A stretch of 64,000 nt of DNA from Rhodococcus_F sp040656415 (GCF_040656415.1 NZ_JBFAMC010000008.1:51667-115666), one strand, 5' to 3'; positions 25,654 through 35,243 are shown, counted from the first letter of the stretch. The notes: generated from the sequence alone by a model not told the origin. Program-made: numbers and translations.

Positions 25654-27816
25654 ATGGCGTTTGCATCCGAGCATCCCGTGGTGGCACATTCCGAGTTCCG
25701 TCCGATCAGTGACATCGAACGGGCGGAGGGACAGTTCGAAGTGGTCAGTGACCACAAACCGGCAGGCGACCAACCGACGGCCATCGCCGACCTCGAGCGG
25801 CGCATCAGAGCGGGCGAGAAGGACGTGGTTCTGCTCGGGGCAACGGGTACCGGCAAGTCTGCGACCACAGCCTGGCTCATCGAGAAGGTTCAGCGACCAA
25901 CGTTGGTGATGGCGCCCAACAAGACCCTTGCTGCGCAACTCGCCAACGAACTGCGAGACATGCTGCCGAACAACGCCGTCGAGTACTTCGTCTCGTACTA
26001 CGACTACTACCAACCCGAGGCCTACATCGCGCAGACGGACACCTACATCGAGAAGGACTCGTCGATCAACGATGATGTCGAACGATTGCGGCATTCCGCG
26101 ACCTCGAACCTGCTCTCGCGTCGGGACGTCGTCGTAGTGGCGTCCGTATCATGCATCTACGGCCTCGGAACTCCGCAGTCGTACCTCGACCGTTCGGTGC
26201 AACTCGAGGTCGGCGTGGAGGTACCCCGCGATGCACTGCTGAGATTGCTCGTCGACGTGCAGTACACCCGCAACGATCTGGCGTTCACTCGAGGTTCCTT
26301 CCGGGTGCGCGGTGACACGGTCGAGATCATTCCCTCGTATGAGGAGCTGGCGGTGCGCATCGAGTTCTTCGGTGACGAGATCGAGGCGTTGTACTACCTG
26401 CATCCCCTCACGGGAGACGTTGTGCGTCAGGTTGATTCGGTGCGAATCTTCCCTGCAACGCACTATGTCGCCGGTCCCGAGCGGATGGAACGCGCCGTCA
26501 AGGACATCGGGGCCGAACTCGAGGAGAGGCTCGCGGATCTCGAGAACAGGGGCAAACTCCTCGAGGCGCAGCGGCTGAGGATGCGCACCGAGTATGACCT
26601 CGAGATGATCAAGCAGGTCGGATTCTGCTCCGGCATCGAGAACTACTCACGCCACATAGACGGGCGCGCGGCAGGCACGCCGCCGGCGACGCTGATCGAC
26701 TACTTCCCCGAGGATTTCCTCCTCGTCATCGATGAATCGCATGTGACGGTCCCACAGATCGGGGCGATGTACGAGGGCGACATGTCGCGCAAGCGAAATC
26801 TCGTCGAGTTCGGCTTCCGGTTGCCGTCCGCCACCGACAATCGTCCATTGACCTGGGAGGAGTTCACCCAGCGGATCGGGCAAACGGTGTATCTGTCGGC
26901 GACACCCGGTGCGTACGAACTAGGGCAGTCAGGCGGCGAGTTCGTCGAGCAGGTGATCCGCCCTACCGGCTTGGTCGATCCCGAAGTCATCGTGAAGCCC
27001 ACCAAGGGACAGATCGACGATCTGATACACGAGATCCGCGAGCGCCAAGACCGCGACGAGCGGGTCCTGGTGACCACTCTGACAAAGAAGATGGCCGAAG
27101 ATCTCACCGACTATCTTCTCGAACTCGGCATCCGGGTTCGGTACTTGCACTCGGATATCGATACCCTCCGACGGGTCGAGTTGCTGCGACAACTTCGACT
27201 CGGCGAGTACGACGTGCTGGTGGGCATCAACTTGCTGCGTGAGGGCCTGGACCTCCCCGAGGTGTCGTTGGTGGCCATTCTCGATGCAGACAAGGAAGGC
27301 TTCCTTCGAAGCTCCACAAGCCTCATTCAGACGATCGGGCGTGCGGCACGCAACGTGTCCGGACAGGTTCACATGTACGCCGACAAGATCACCGACTCGA
27401 TGCAGAACGCTATCGAGGAGACAGAGAGACGCCGCGCAAAACAGATCGCCTACAACAAGAAGATGCGCGTCGATCCGCAACCCTTGAGGAAGAAGATCGC
27501 CGACATCCTCGATCAGGTCTATGAGGAGGCCGAGGACACGGCCGTGGGTGCCGAGGTGGGTGGATCTGGACGAAACGCCACACGGGGTCGCCGCGCCCAG
27601 GGTGAGGCCGGTCGTACGATCAGCGCTGGGGTCTACGAGGGCCGTGACGCAAAGTCGATGCCAAGGGCCGAGTTGGCCGACCTGGTCAAGGAATTGACCG
27701 ACCAGATGATGAACGCGGCCCGCGACCTGCAGTTCGAGCTCGCCGGTCGACTCCGAGACGAGATCGCCGACTTGAAGAAGGAACTGCGTGGCATGGACGC
27801 GGCCGGCCTGAAGTAG
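25654..27816 (+). CDS. uvrB: excinuclease ABC subunit UvrB
   Basis: A 720-residue UvrB. Walker A GATGTGKS lies near residue 62; the damage-probing beta-hairpin YYDYYQPEAYI near 112; helicase motifs VIDESHVTVPQ, YLSATPG and LREGLDLPEVSLVAI follow, then QTIGRAARN. The C-terminal UVR motif that contacts UvrC is ELTDQMMNAARDLQFELAGRLRDEI in the last 50 residues. It loads onto damaged DNA with UvrA, encoded 10 kb downstream. Confidence 0.98.
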   Translation: MAFASEHPVVAHSEFRPISDIERAEGQFEVVSDHKPAGDQPTAIADLERRIRAGEKDVVLLGATGTGKSATTAWLIEKVQRPTLVMAPNKTLAAQLANELRDMLPNNAVEYFVSYYDYYQPEAYIAQTDTYIEKDSSINDDVERLRHSATSNLLSRRDVVVVASVSCIYGLGTPQSYLDRSVQLEVGVEVPRDALLRLLVDVQYTRNDLAFTRGSFRVRGDTVEIIPSYEELAVRIEFFGDEIEALYYLHPLTGDVVRQVDSVRIFPATHYVAGPERMERAVKDIGAELEERLADLENRGKLLEAQRLRMRTEYDLEMIKQVGFCSGIENYSRHIDGRAAGTPPATLIDYFPEDFLLVIDESHVTVPQIGAMYEGDMSRKRNLVEFGFRLPSATDNRPLTWEEFTQRIGQTVYLSATPGAYELGQSGGEFVEQVIRPTGLVDPEVIVKPTKGQIDDLIHEIRERQDRDERVLVTTLTKKMAEDLTDYLLELGIRVRYLHSDIDTLRRVELLRQLRLGEYDVLVGINLLREGLDLPEVSLVAILDADKEGFLRSSTSLIQTIGRAARNVSGQVHMYADKITDSMQNAIEETERRRAKQIAYNKKMRVDPQPLRKKIADILDQVYEEAEDTAVGAEVGGSGRNATRGRRAQGEAGRTISAGVYEGRDAKSMPRAELADLVKELTDQMMNAARDLQFELAGRLRDEIADLKKELRGMDAAGLK

Positions 27817-27869
27817 CGCCGGCGCGGCCCGGTACCGTTCTCGAGCATGGATGCGGGCAGCGCACGGCA

Positions 27870-28904
27870 CTAGTTTGCGAGGTCGGATTGAGACGGGGTA
27901 GAGCCATCTACGATCGCGTCGGCCAGCGTTTTCCCCACAAATGGCGCCATTTTGAACAGATTGTCGCCGTAGAAGGCAAGAATGCTGCCCTGCCGTAGGA
28001 TATGGAACCCGTCTCCCAGGTTCGGGTGTGTGCAGTAGACCCTTCCGATTTCGGTGGGGTCCACTCGATCGAGAGTAGTTGCGACATAGTCTTGGACAAC
28101 CCGGGCTGAGGCCTTCTCCGCGTGATCGCGGCCGACCTCCCAGGCCACATCATCGGGCGGCATGTGAGCACCGACGGCCCACTGCCCAGGGGTGTTTTCG
28201 TGTTGATATGTGCTGATCCCGTCCAGCGGCTTGTCGATCCAGCACTGAGGACTCTCGACGCCCACGTTCAAGCGGAATGTCAGCCGTAGGGTGTGTTGCA
28301 TTTCGCTGGGTGTATGCATACCGACTTGCGCCGCGAGTTCGGGTGTTCCTGCTCCCGCCGCAATGATTGTGGCGTCGAAGTCGGTGTGGCTGCTCTCAGT
28401 CCAGATTCGAACACCGTGAGCAAGGTGCTCGAGCGCATGGACTTGCTCGAGATGTATTGAAGCTGCCGTTGCGCCAGTCAACAAGTTCCTGACTCTGTCG
28501 ACGTCGATGACTCCGCCACTGAGGTCGACAAGGGCGAGACTGGGTGGCTTCCGGGTCGGAAGGCGGAGGGTGTTCGATGACGACGACGCGATCTCATATT
28601 TCGCGCCCGCGGCGGCCATGCTGGATGCCCAAGGCTCCAATTCTCCGCCGCTGATGACCGTTCCACAGTCACTTATGATTGGCCCCTCGCCCATTTCCCA
28701 CTGAGCAAATAAGGCACGCGATTTCGATGCAATGGTGACGAGCTCGGGCTCTTGGTGAGCCAATCGGAATATTCGCGACGAGCCCAGTGAGCGTTCCAAC
28801 ATCGGCCGGCGCTTTTCGAAGCACCTTACGGTTTGATTCGACTGGAGTAGGTAGTAAGTAGTTGCCAGTCCGATTACGCCGCCCCCGACTACAGCTACTC
28901 GCAT
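27870..28904 (-). CDS. FAD-dependent amine oxidase (sarcosine / N-methyltryptophan oxidase-like)
   Basis: A 344-residue DAO-fold flavoprotein. The FAD-binding GGGVIGLATTYYLL opens the protein, GSSRIFRLAHQEPELV matches the region after it in monomeric sarcosine oxidases, and AATIIAAGAGTPELA-like second Rossmann sequence is present (DATIIAAGAG). Near the C-terminus VYCTHPNLGDGFHI holds a Cys at the position used for covalent FAD, followed by FKMAPFVGKTLAD. It is somewhat shorter than the 370-390 residues usual for the family. Its physiological substrate is unknown and its neighbours give no hint. Confidence 0.8.
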   Translation of the reverse strand: MRVAVVGGGVIGLATTYYLLQSNQTVRCFEKRRPMLERSLGSSRIFRLAHQEPELVTIASKSRALFAQWEMGEGPIISDCGTVISGGELEPWASSMAAAGAKYEIASSSSNTLRLPTRKPPSLALVDLSGGVIDVDRVRNLLTGATAASIHLEQVHALEHLAHGVRIWTESSHTDFDATIIAAGAGTPELAAQVGMHTPSEMQHTLRLTFRLNVGVESPQCWIDKPLDGISTYQHENTPGQWAVGAHMPPDDVAWEVGRDHAEKASARVVQDYVATTLDRVDPTEIGRVYCTHPNLGDGFHILRQGSILAFYGDNLFKMAPFVGKTLADAIVDGSTPSQSDLAN

Positions 28905-29390
28905 GCCACACCCGAATCGCCACTACCCCCGAGCCGACGTTGCGTGAGTCTCGGTGCCGCACGGCTGCCGAATTGGCGAAAGTGCATGTCTTGCGAGGAA
29001 CGGCAATACATATCTGCACGATACGTGACCCCGGGCGGGCAGAGCGCCGTCGATATTGACTGGCAGGGCTGCGGCCTGCAGTTTCACGCGTTCAGGACCA
29101 GCCCGCCGGCCCATTTCGCGGCCTGTTGTCGGCAGGTCCGGGTGATGCCTGTGGGTTCGGGAAGATTCGGACGACATCGACTCTGAGCCTGTTCGGTCCG
29201 AGAGTTGGCCTGTCCCGCCGATGTCCGGGCATGTCCTGCAAATGCATTTGCCCCTTACCGATACCGTTAGGGACAGCGCAGTAGCTGCAGGGTCCAGCCA
29301 TTCCGTGCGCCGGATCCTGTATATCGACCAAGGCAACAGTCGGTCCACCGTGCAGACGGTTGACCGATCATCGCGAACGTGGAGGAATGA
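28905..29390. other. 486-bp intergenic region, no gene recognised
   Basis: This stretch separates the divergent oxidase and universal stress protein genes. Open frames on both strands lack ribosome binding sites and plausible products. It contains the perfect 14-bp palindrome GCAAATGCATTTGC at 29238-29251, about 140 bp before the usp start, and a TATATC near 29326 that could serve as a -10. Confidence 0.5.
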
Positions 29391-29843
29391 ATGAGCGCCT
29401 ACCAGACCGTAGTCGTGGGAACCGATGGCTCTGAGTCGTCTTTCCTGGCCGTAGAGAAGGCTGCTTCCATCGCAGGAGACGCCGGCGCCAAACTGGTTAT
29501 CGCGTGCGCATATTATCCGGCTGATCCCAAGGACATCAGCCATGACGCTGATGCGCTCGGTGACGAGGCGTATCAGATCACGGGCTCGGCGCCGACGTAC
29601 GACATCCTGCGCACGGCAAGAGAGCGTGCTCACGCGGTGGGCGCCAAGGATGTCGTAGAGCGGGCGATAGTCGGTGAGCCGGTGGACTCGCTGTTGAGTC
29701 TGGTCGAAGAGGTCGAGGCGGGACTTCTGGTGGTCGGAAACCGTGGGCTCAACACTCTGACCGGGCGGCTCCTGGGGTCCGTTCCATCGGACGCGGCTCG
29801 CAAGTCCACGTCCGACGTTCTGATCGTGCATACGGTTCGCTGA
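29391..29843 (+). CDS. universal stress protein (UspA family)
   Basis: A 150-residue single-domain Usp protein. It begins VVVGTDGSESSFLAVEKAASIA and has the ATP-binding signature GNRGLNTLTGRLLGSVP (G-2X-G-9X-G-S). In mycobacteria the orthologue in the uvrB-uvrA interval binds cAMP. The ATG follows GGAGGA by four bases. Confidence 0.94.
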   Translation: MSAYQTVVVGTDGSESSFLAVEKAASIAGDAGAKLVIACAYYPADPKDISHDADALGDEAYQITGSAPTYDILRTARERAHAVGAKDVVERAIVGEPVDSLLSLVEEVEAGLLVVGNRGLNTLTGRLLGSVPSDAARKSTSDVLIVHTVR

Positions 29844-29918
29844 CGCACACTTTCGACCAGCTGTGGTGCGTCGCGGGGATCAGGTTTTAGGCGATCGAGT
29901 CTCTGCGGCGCACGGATG

Positions 29919-32201
29919 TCACGACCACGGTGTGGCTTCTGCAGGAACCAGATCGGACAGTACCTCGGGCAGCGGTCGGGTGTGAAGGACACCGAGGCGT
30001 TGTGTGGCGCGGGTCAGCGCGACGTAAAGGTCGTTCACCCCCCGCGGCGACTCGTCGAGGATGTCTTGAGGTTCTGCGATGAACACAGAATCGAACTCCA
30101 ACCCCTTCGCATCTCGCACGGTGAGGACGCTGACGGTGTCGGACGCCAGATCGGCAAGTTCGGCGGCGAGTCCGCGACTGGCGATCAGAGCGGTCGTGCC
30201 CGGGTGATCCACGTGAGAGACGCACGTGCGCAGGGTATCTGTCATGAGGTCGGCAGAGACCTGTAAGGACCATGGCGACGATCCGGACTTTCGAACCGAC
30301 CGCGGTACGGCCTGCTCCGGATCGATCGCGGTGAGCAGCCGCTGCGCCGGCGCCATGATCTCCGCCGGCGTGCGGTAGTTCACGGTGAGTTCGGTGAGTT
30401 TCCAACGGTTCGCCACATACGGTTCCAGAATTCGCTGCCACGAGGTCGTTCCGGCCGGATCACCCGTCTGTGCCGTGTCTCCGACAAGGGTCATCCAGTG
30501 ATTCGGTATGCGGCGCATCAGCATTCGCCATGCCATTTCCGAGAGCTCTTGAGCCTCGTCGACGATGACGTGACCGTAGGTCCAGGTACGATCACCGGCC
30601 GCACGTTCCGCAGTGGTTCGATGCTGTCCTACATCGTGACGCTGCGCCAACTGGCTGGCGTCGATGAGGTCGTATGCCATCAGGATCTCGGGATCCAGCT
30701 CGTCTTCGAGATCCTGTGGCGCCGAACCGGTCAAGATGTCGAGTGCGCCCTGTGCGTCTGCGATCTGCGCCCTCCACTGTCGGCGAGCAAGTTCACGCTC
30801 GGCGGCATCGTCGACTCCGAGTAGTTCCGCAAGTTCGTCGAGAAGGGGCGCATCGGCGGCACTGAAGCCGCGAGTGGCGGGTCGATGCAGCAGCGCTCGG
30901 TGGGATTCGGTCAAGTTCGGTGCGGCGTCGGCCAGCCTCTTCGGTGAAGCCAACAACTCGGTGAGAACCTGCTGCGGCGACAATTCGGGCCAGAAGGAGT
31001 TGATTACCTCCATGATCTGCGGATCCTCGCGCATCTCGTCCCGAATATCGGCGATGTCGTCCCGGCTCAGCAGATTTCCACCGTCGACGACGTTGGCGCC
31101 CAGTGTGTCGGCGAGTTGCTGGGCCAGCGCATCGACGACCGCGGAGACGAATATCGGGCGAGCCAGGTTGTGCGGGCGCCGGGACGACCGCGCCCGACCC
31201 CGCGCGCGAGTGACGACCTTACGGTCCAGGGTGATCCGGTAGGAATCAAACGTGAGTTCGACGGGACGCGGCGGCACTTCCTGCCGATCCCGTACCGCCT
31301 TCTTCAGAACGTCCAGTATGTCTAGAGAACCCTTGATCTCGCTGGACTCCAGGCTGTCCTCGACCGTGGCACGGACACCGGGATAGAGGTTGCCGATCGT
31401 CGACAGCAGCACACCCGTCTCGCCGAGCGAGGGTAGTACCTGGCTGATGTAGTCGAGGAACTTCGCGTTTGGACCGATGATGAGTACGCCGGACTTCGCG
31501 AGTTGCCGGCGGTATGTGTACAGGAGGTATGCGGCACGGTGTAGGGCGACCGCAGTCTTGCCGGTGCCGGGGCCACCCTGTACTACCAGCACGCTCTTGT
31601 GTTCGGACCGGATGATGGCGTCCTGCTCACTCTGGATCGTCTCGACGATGTCGTGCATCTGGCCCGTTCGCGCGGCGTTCAGCGCTGCAAGCAATGCGCT
31701 CTCGCCCGCAACCCCGTCGGAACCTGTGACGGCGCCCGCGGCCTCCGCTGCCGCCAGATCCAGGTACTCGTCGTTGACCGCAGTCACGCGTCGACTCCGG
31801 GTGCGAATGTGCCGTCGACGCGAGACGCCGTCGGGGGCCGCGGGGGTGGCGAGGTAGAACGGGCGCGCAAGTGGTGCACGCCAATCGAGCAGCAGTGTCT
31901 CGTAATCGTTCTCCTCGTCGAGGATGCCGAGACGCCCGATGTAGCGGCTTTCTCCGTCGAGGTCGATCCGCCCGAAGCAGAGCCCGTTTTCGGCGGCGTC
32001 GTACTTGGCGAGATCTTCGGTGTAGAGCTGGTTGAAGGATTCCCGCTCGCTCCGAGCCTGGGGGGTCCCGCCGCTTTCGAGCAGCACACGGCTGAGCCTG
32101 GCCGCCGCGTACCGGCGAAGGGCATCGAGTCGGGCGTAGAGCATTGTCACGTATTGCTGCTCGAGCTCGCGCTCGTCATGCGACGTGTCCTCATCGGGCA
32201 A
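29919..32201 (-). CDS. helD: HelD/HelR-type RNA polymerase recycling ATPase
   Basis: About 760 residues, superfamily I helicase fold. Walker A is VVQGGPGTGKTAVALHRAAYLLY; further motifs are DEAQELSEMAW, GDTAQTGDP, TVNYRTPAE, VRDAKGLEFDSVFI and LYVALTRATQRLGVLH. The N-terminus has a long coiled region (DERELEQQYVTMLYARLDALRRYAAARL) as in HelD, which inserts into RNA polymerase to release stalled complexes; the HelR subgroup also gives rifamycin tolerance. The start is TTG 32201 with GAGGAG five bases upstream; the frame stays open to 32471 but that part is not HelD-like. Confidence 0.9.
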   Translation of the reverse strand: MPDEDTSHDERELEQQYVTMLYARLDALRRYAAARLSRVLLESGGTPQARSERESFNQLYTEDLAKYDAAENGLCFGRIDLDGESRYIGRLGILDEENDYETLLLDWRAPLARPFYLATPAAPDGVSRRRHIRTRSRRVTAVNDEYLDLAAAEAAGAVTGSDGVAGESALLAALNAARTGQMHDIVETIQSEQDAIIRSEHKSVLVVQGGPGTGKTAVALHRAAYLLYTYRRQLAKSGVLIIGPNAKFLDYISQVLPSLGETGVLLSTIGNLYPGVRATVEDSLESSEIKGSLDILDVLKKAVRDRQEVPPRPVELTFDSYRITLDRKVVTRARGRARSSRRPHNLARPIFVSAVVDALAQQLADTLGANVVDGGNLLSRDDIADIRDEMREDPQIMEVINSFWPELSPQQVLTELLASPKRLADAAPNLTESHRALLHRPATRGFSAADAPLLDELAELLGVDDAAERELARRQWRAQIADAQGALDILTGSAPQDLEDELDPEILMAYDLIDASQLAQRHDVGQHRTTAERAAGDRTWTYGHVIVDEAQELSEMAWRMLMRRIPNHWMTLVGDTAQTGDPAGTTSWQRILEPYVANRWKLTELTVNYRTPAEIMAPAQRLLTAIDPEQAVPRSVRKSGSSPWSLQVSADLMTDTLRTCVSHVDHPGTTALIASRGLAAELADLASDTVSVLTVRDAKGLEFDSVFIAEPQDILDESPRGVNDLYVALTRATQRLGVLHTRPLPEVLSDLVPAEATPWS

Positions 32202-32765
32202 GGGGGCTCCTCGACTGGTTCTGCTGCAGATCCGATCGGCTGCAAAAGTGCCTGAACAGTCTAGTCGGCCGGAGGGGTCTACCGCCCGAGTCGCAGGTCG
32301 GCGATCGCTTCCAGTCGAGCAAGATCGCGTCGCGTGGTGGACCCGGACATCAGGTTCGCGGAAGACTGCGCGGCAGGCGCGCCCATCACTTACAAGAACA
32401 CTCGGTCGGTTCGGCCCAGTGGCAAGTTGTGTGTCCGTGTTCTTCCCGTCACACGGGATTAAGCTTGACATCTGGGGCCTATTGTGCAGCCGATTTCCTC
32501 GGCACGGGCGAAGTGGAGCTTCGCGACCGTGTGACGCTGTTGACTTTGTCGGTGAGTCCCATCACATATGTCGACAGTTCATTTGCTCGGGATCCATACT
32601 CCCATAGCAAAAGTCGCCAGACGAAACTCGAGGACTTGGCAACTCCGGCAGCAGGTGTACTCTGCTGCGCACACGGAAATCGCCGATAACTTTGGAAGCG
32701 CCCAATGGGTACGGCGACTCAAGCGGCACCCGGTGTCTGCGTCGAGCGAAAGGCAACGAACGACA
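32202..32765 (+). other. intergenic region and leader of first metP copy
   Basis: Besides the helD start region it contains TTGACT at 32540-32545 and a leader of about 226 nt before the GTG of metP. Blocks of this leader recur before the second metP copy: TTGACTTTGTCGGTGA, then AAAGTCGCCA and GAAACTCGAGG. A hairpin GCAGCAG/CTGCTGC (32648-32668) lies in its middle. The frame of metP is open through much of the leader (from 32568) but lacks membrane-protein character there. Confidence 0.5.
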
Positions 32766-34292
32766 GTGGAACGTCAACGAGAGGCGTGGTCGGGACGGAC
32801 CGTGTTCATCCTGGCCGCGATCGGCTCCGCCGTCGGTCTGGGTAACATCTGGAGGTTCCCGTACGTTGCCTACACGAACGGCGGCGGCGCCTTCATCGTC
32901 CCGTATCTTGTCGCGCTCCTGACCGCGGGAATTCCATTCCTGTTCCTGGACTATGCCCTCGGTCACAAGTTCCGGGGCTCACCGCCCTTGGCGTTCCGCC
33001 GGCTGCACAAGCGTGCCGAAGCCATTGGGTGGTGGCAGGTCGGCATCTCCTTCGTCATCGGTGTGTATTACGCCGTAATCGTCGCGTGGGCGATCCGGTA
33101 CTTCTTCTTCTCATTCAATGAAGCATGGGGTGACGACCCGGGAACGTTCTTCTCGAGCGACTTCCTGAATCAGAACGGTGACGCGACGGTCTCATTCGAC
33201 TTCGTCCCCGGCGTCGCATTCCCGCTGCTGGTGGTATGGGTTCTGACGTTGGTGGTGCTGGCATTCGGTGTGCAGAAGGGAATCGGCGCGTTGGCGCGGC
33301 TGTTCGTCCCGCTGCTGATCGTCATGTTCGGAATCCTTGTCGTACGTGCACTCTTCCTCCAGGGGGCAAGTACCGGACTCGATGCCTTCTTCCAGCCGAA
33401 CTGGTCCGCTCTGTCCGACCCCACCGTGTGGATTGCCGCATACGGGCAGATCTTCTTCTCCTTGTCCGTTGCGTTCGGCATCATGCTCACGTACTCGTCC
33501 TATCTGGGACGTAAGACAGACCTCACCCGCTCCGGACTCGTGGTGGCCTTCTCGAACAGCAGCTTCGAGATTCTTGCCGGGATCGGCGTCTTCGCGACAC
33601 TCGGATACATGGCAAGCCTCTCGGGGATCGCGGTCGACGAAGTGGTCGAGAGTGGAATCGGACTCGCGTTCATCGCGTTCCCGACGATCATCTCGTCGAT
33701 GCCCGGCGGCCCTCTGTTCGGATTACTGTTCTTCGGAACCCTGGTGATCGCCGGCTTCACCTCGATGGTCAGCGTCCTCCAGGTTCCCGTTGCTTCCATA
33801 GCGGACAAGTTCGGAATCGGCCGTGTTCCAGCCGTCCTGAGCGTGGGCGGTGTCTCCGCGGCCATATCGCTGCTGCTCCTGCCGACCACCACCGGACTGA
33901 ACATCCTGGACGTGCTGGACAGCTTCGCGAACAACATCGGGCTCGTCGGTGCGGCGCTGGTCGCGACCGTTGTGGTCGCCTGGGTGCTGCGGCGCCTGAC
34001 CACCCTCGAAGATCACCTCAACTCGTTGTCGTCGTTCAAGCTCGGCATCGCATGGCGCCTGTTCATCGGCGTCATCACCCCGGCTGTGCTCACGTACATG
34101 TTGATCGACGAGACGATCGAACGCATACAGGACGGGTACGGTGGCCTTCCCGACGTGCTCGTCAATACCTTCGGTTGGGGTGCACAGATCCTGGTGATCG
34201 TCGCCGCAGTCCTGTTGTCGTTCACCCCGTGGCGGCGAAAAGAAGTAGAACTCGAACACGTCGAATCGGTAAAGGTTGGCGAGAAACAATGA
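32766..34292 (+). CDS. metP: sodium:neurotransmitter symporter family transporter, MetP-like (copy 1)
   Basis: A 508-residue NSS (SNF) transporter with about eleven to twelve helices. The first-helix signature AAIGSAVGLGNIWRFPYVAY, which binds Na+ and substrate, is intact. Start at GTG 32766, eleven bases after GAAAGG; the same GTG-GAA start is kept in the second copy. A 35-residue MetS-type small subunit follows with an ATGA overlap. In Corynebacterium the MetPS pair takes up methionine and alanine with Na+; applied to this protein that is an inference. Confidence 0.92.
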   Translation: MERQREAWSGRTVFILAAIGSAVGLGNIWRFPYVAYTNGGGAFIVPYLVALLTAGIPFLFLDYALGHKFRGSPPLAFRRLHKRAEAIGWWQVGISFVIGVYYAVIVAWAIRYFFFSFNEAWGDDPGTFFSSDFLNQNGDATVSFDFVPGVAFPLLVVWVLTLVVLAFGVQKGIGALARLFVPLLIVMFGILVVRALFLQGASTGLDAFFQPNWSALSDPTVWIAAYGQIFFSLSVAFGIMLTYSSYLGRKTDLTRSGLVVAFSNSSFEILAGIGVFATLGYMASLSGIAVDEVVESGIGLAFIAFPTIISSMPGGPLFGLLFFGTLVIAGFTSMVSVLQVPVASIADKFGIGRVPAVLSVGGVSAAISLLLLPTTTGLNILDVLDSFANNIGLVGAALVATVVVAWVLRRLTTLEDHLNSLSSFKLGIAWRLFIGVITPAVLTYMLIDETIERIQDGYGGLPDVLVNTFGWGAQILVIVAAVLLSFTPWRRKEVELEHVESVKVGEKQ

Positions 34293-34396
34293 GCGTATCC
34301 GCGATCGTGATGATGCTGGTTGCCTTCACGTTGATATGGGGTGGCTTGGTGGCGAGCATCGTGGGCCTGCAACGTCACCCCGACAACGAGCAGTAG
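34289..34396 (+). CDS. metS: NSS transporter small subunit, MetS-like (copy 1)
   Basis: A 35-residue single-helix protein, MSVSAIVMMLVAFTLIWGG at its start and RHPDNEQ at its end. Its ATG overlaps the metP stop (ATGA). The second transporter copy is followed by a nearly identical 34-residue protein. MetS of Corynebacterium glutamicum is a comparable tiny protein needed for MetP function. Confidence 0.88.
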   Translation: MSVSAIVMMLVAFTLIWGGLVASIVGLQRHPDNEQ

Positions 34397-35243
34397 AACG
34401 TCACAGAAGAGTTGCGGGTCGCCGGCATCCTTGTATCACTTGGAGTCGGGGCCCGCAACTGTATTTCCACAAGCTTCTCCAAGAGCCGATCCAGCTCGAC
34501 ACAGCGCATCCGACGCCGAAATGGTCTGCTGGGAGCAGAGTTTCAGGAATCTCGAGTTGCAACGAATGATGTTCGTGCGCTGGGCATTTCCCGCTTGCTT
34601 GCTCATCCACGCCAGCACACCCAGACAGTCGTTCCGCGGTGATCGAGCGCTCGGAGATGTTCAGCAGCGACAACTAGGTGGCGTTTTGCCATCGACCGAT
34701 ACTTGCAGCTCTCCCAGGTTTGGGGCGCGGTTGCGAACGACTGGTACGACGTCGTGACGGAACTTTCGGGAGTGGGGAACGGGCAGTGCAACATCCTCAT
34801 AGTCCGCCCTCGTCGGTAAGCCGGATCCGATGTCACCTACTCATGCTGGAGGCTCGCCGACACCAGTCACTGATGATCGTTGAACTGTTGTCCCCCAACG
34901 ATGTACGAGTTGTAGGCATGTCGGTTGTGCCCATCACATGGCAACGCTCTACTCATCGGGGGCAGTCGCGAAGGCATTGGCGAGGCGCTTCCGCGACGCC
35001 GTCCCGCTATTGACTTTGTCGGTGACTCGCACCACACTGTCGAAAGTCAATACGCACGGGATTCGTATTTTCACAGCGAAAGTCGCCAAGAGAAACTCGA
35101 GGTGGGACTCGATGTCGACGATCTCGACATCGAGACTCGGTCGGTGCTGCTGGGCACGAAAACGCCTGTAACTGGGCAACACTCAGTGGGCACGGCGACC
35201 CAACGGCAGCGGGGGTTGCGTCGAGCGAAAGGTGGCAGCAGCA
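34397..35243 (+). other. intergenic region between the two metPS units
   Basis: About 610 bp without a recognisable gene, then the second leader (35010-35243). The first part has only short frames and one inverted repeat ATCGTTG...CAACGAT near 34874-34901. From about 34988 it regains similarity to the region upstream of the first metP. Confidence 0.5.
35108..35134 (+). promoter_or_regulatory. hairpin in second metP leader
   Basis: CTCGATGTCGA and TCGACATCGAG form a perfect 11-bp stem with the loop CGATC. It has no T run. Copy 1 has a different hairpin (GCAGCAG/CTGCTGC, 32648-32668) at a similar distance from the leader start. Confidence 0.5.

Larger units (their letters stand above)
32540..34396 (+). 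repeat. tandem duplication, copy 1 (leader + metP + metS)
   Basis: This unit of leader, large transporter gene and small-subunit gene is repeated at 35010-36868 in the same orientation and order. The proteins agree along their whole lengths and parts of the leaders agree at the DNA level. Confidence 0.85.

Noticed and set aside
28923..29831. A 302-codon minus-strand frame over the intergenic region and usp
   Set aside because: It covers usp in antisense and its remaining part has no coding character or start signal.
32540..32765. Glycine or other known riboswitch in the metP leader
   Set aside because: The conserved aptamer core of glycine riboswitches (GGAGAG-type motif) is not visible, and no other class I know fits. 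The leader was kept only as an unassigned conserved element.
34397..35009. Remnant of a mobile element between the two metPS units
   Set aside because: No transposase-like frame, terminal inverted repeats or target-site duplication could be seen, so the duplication mechanism is left open.
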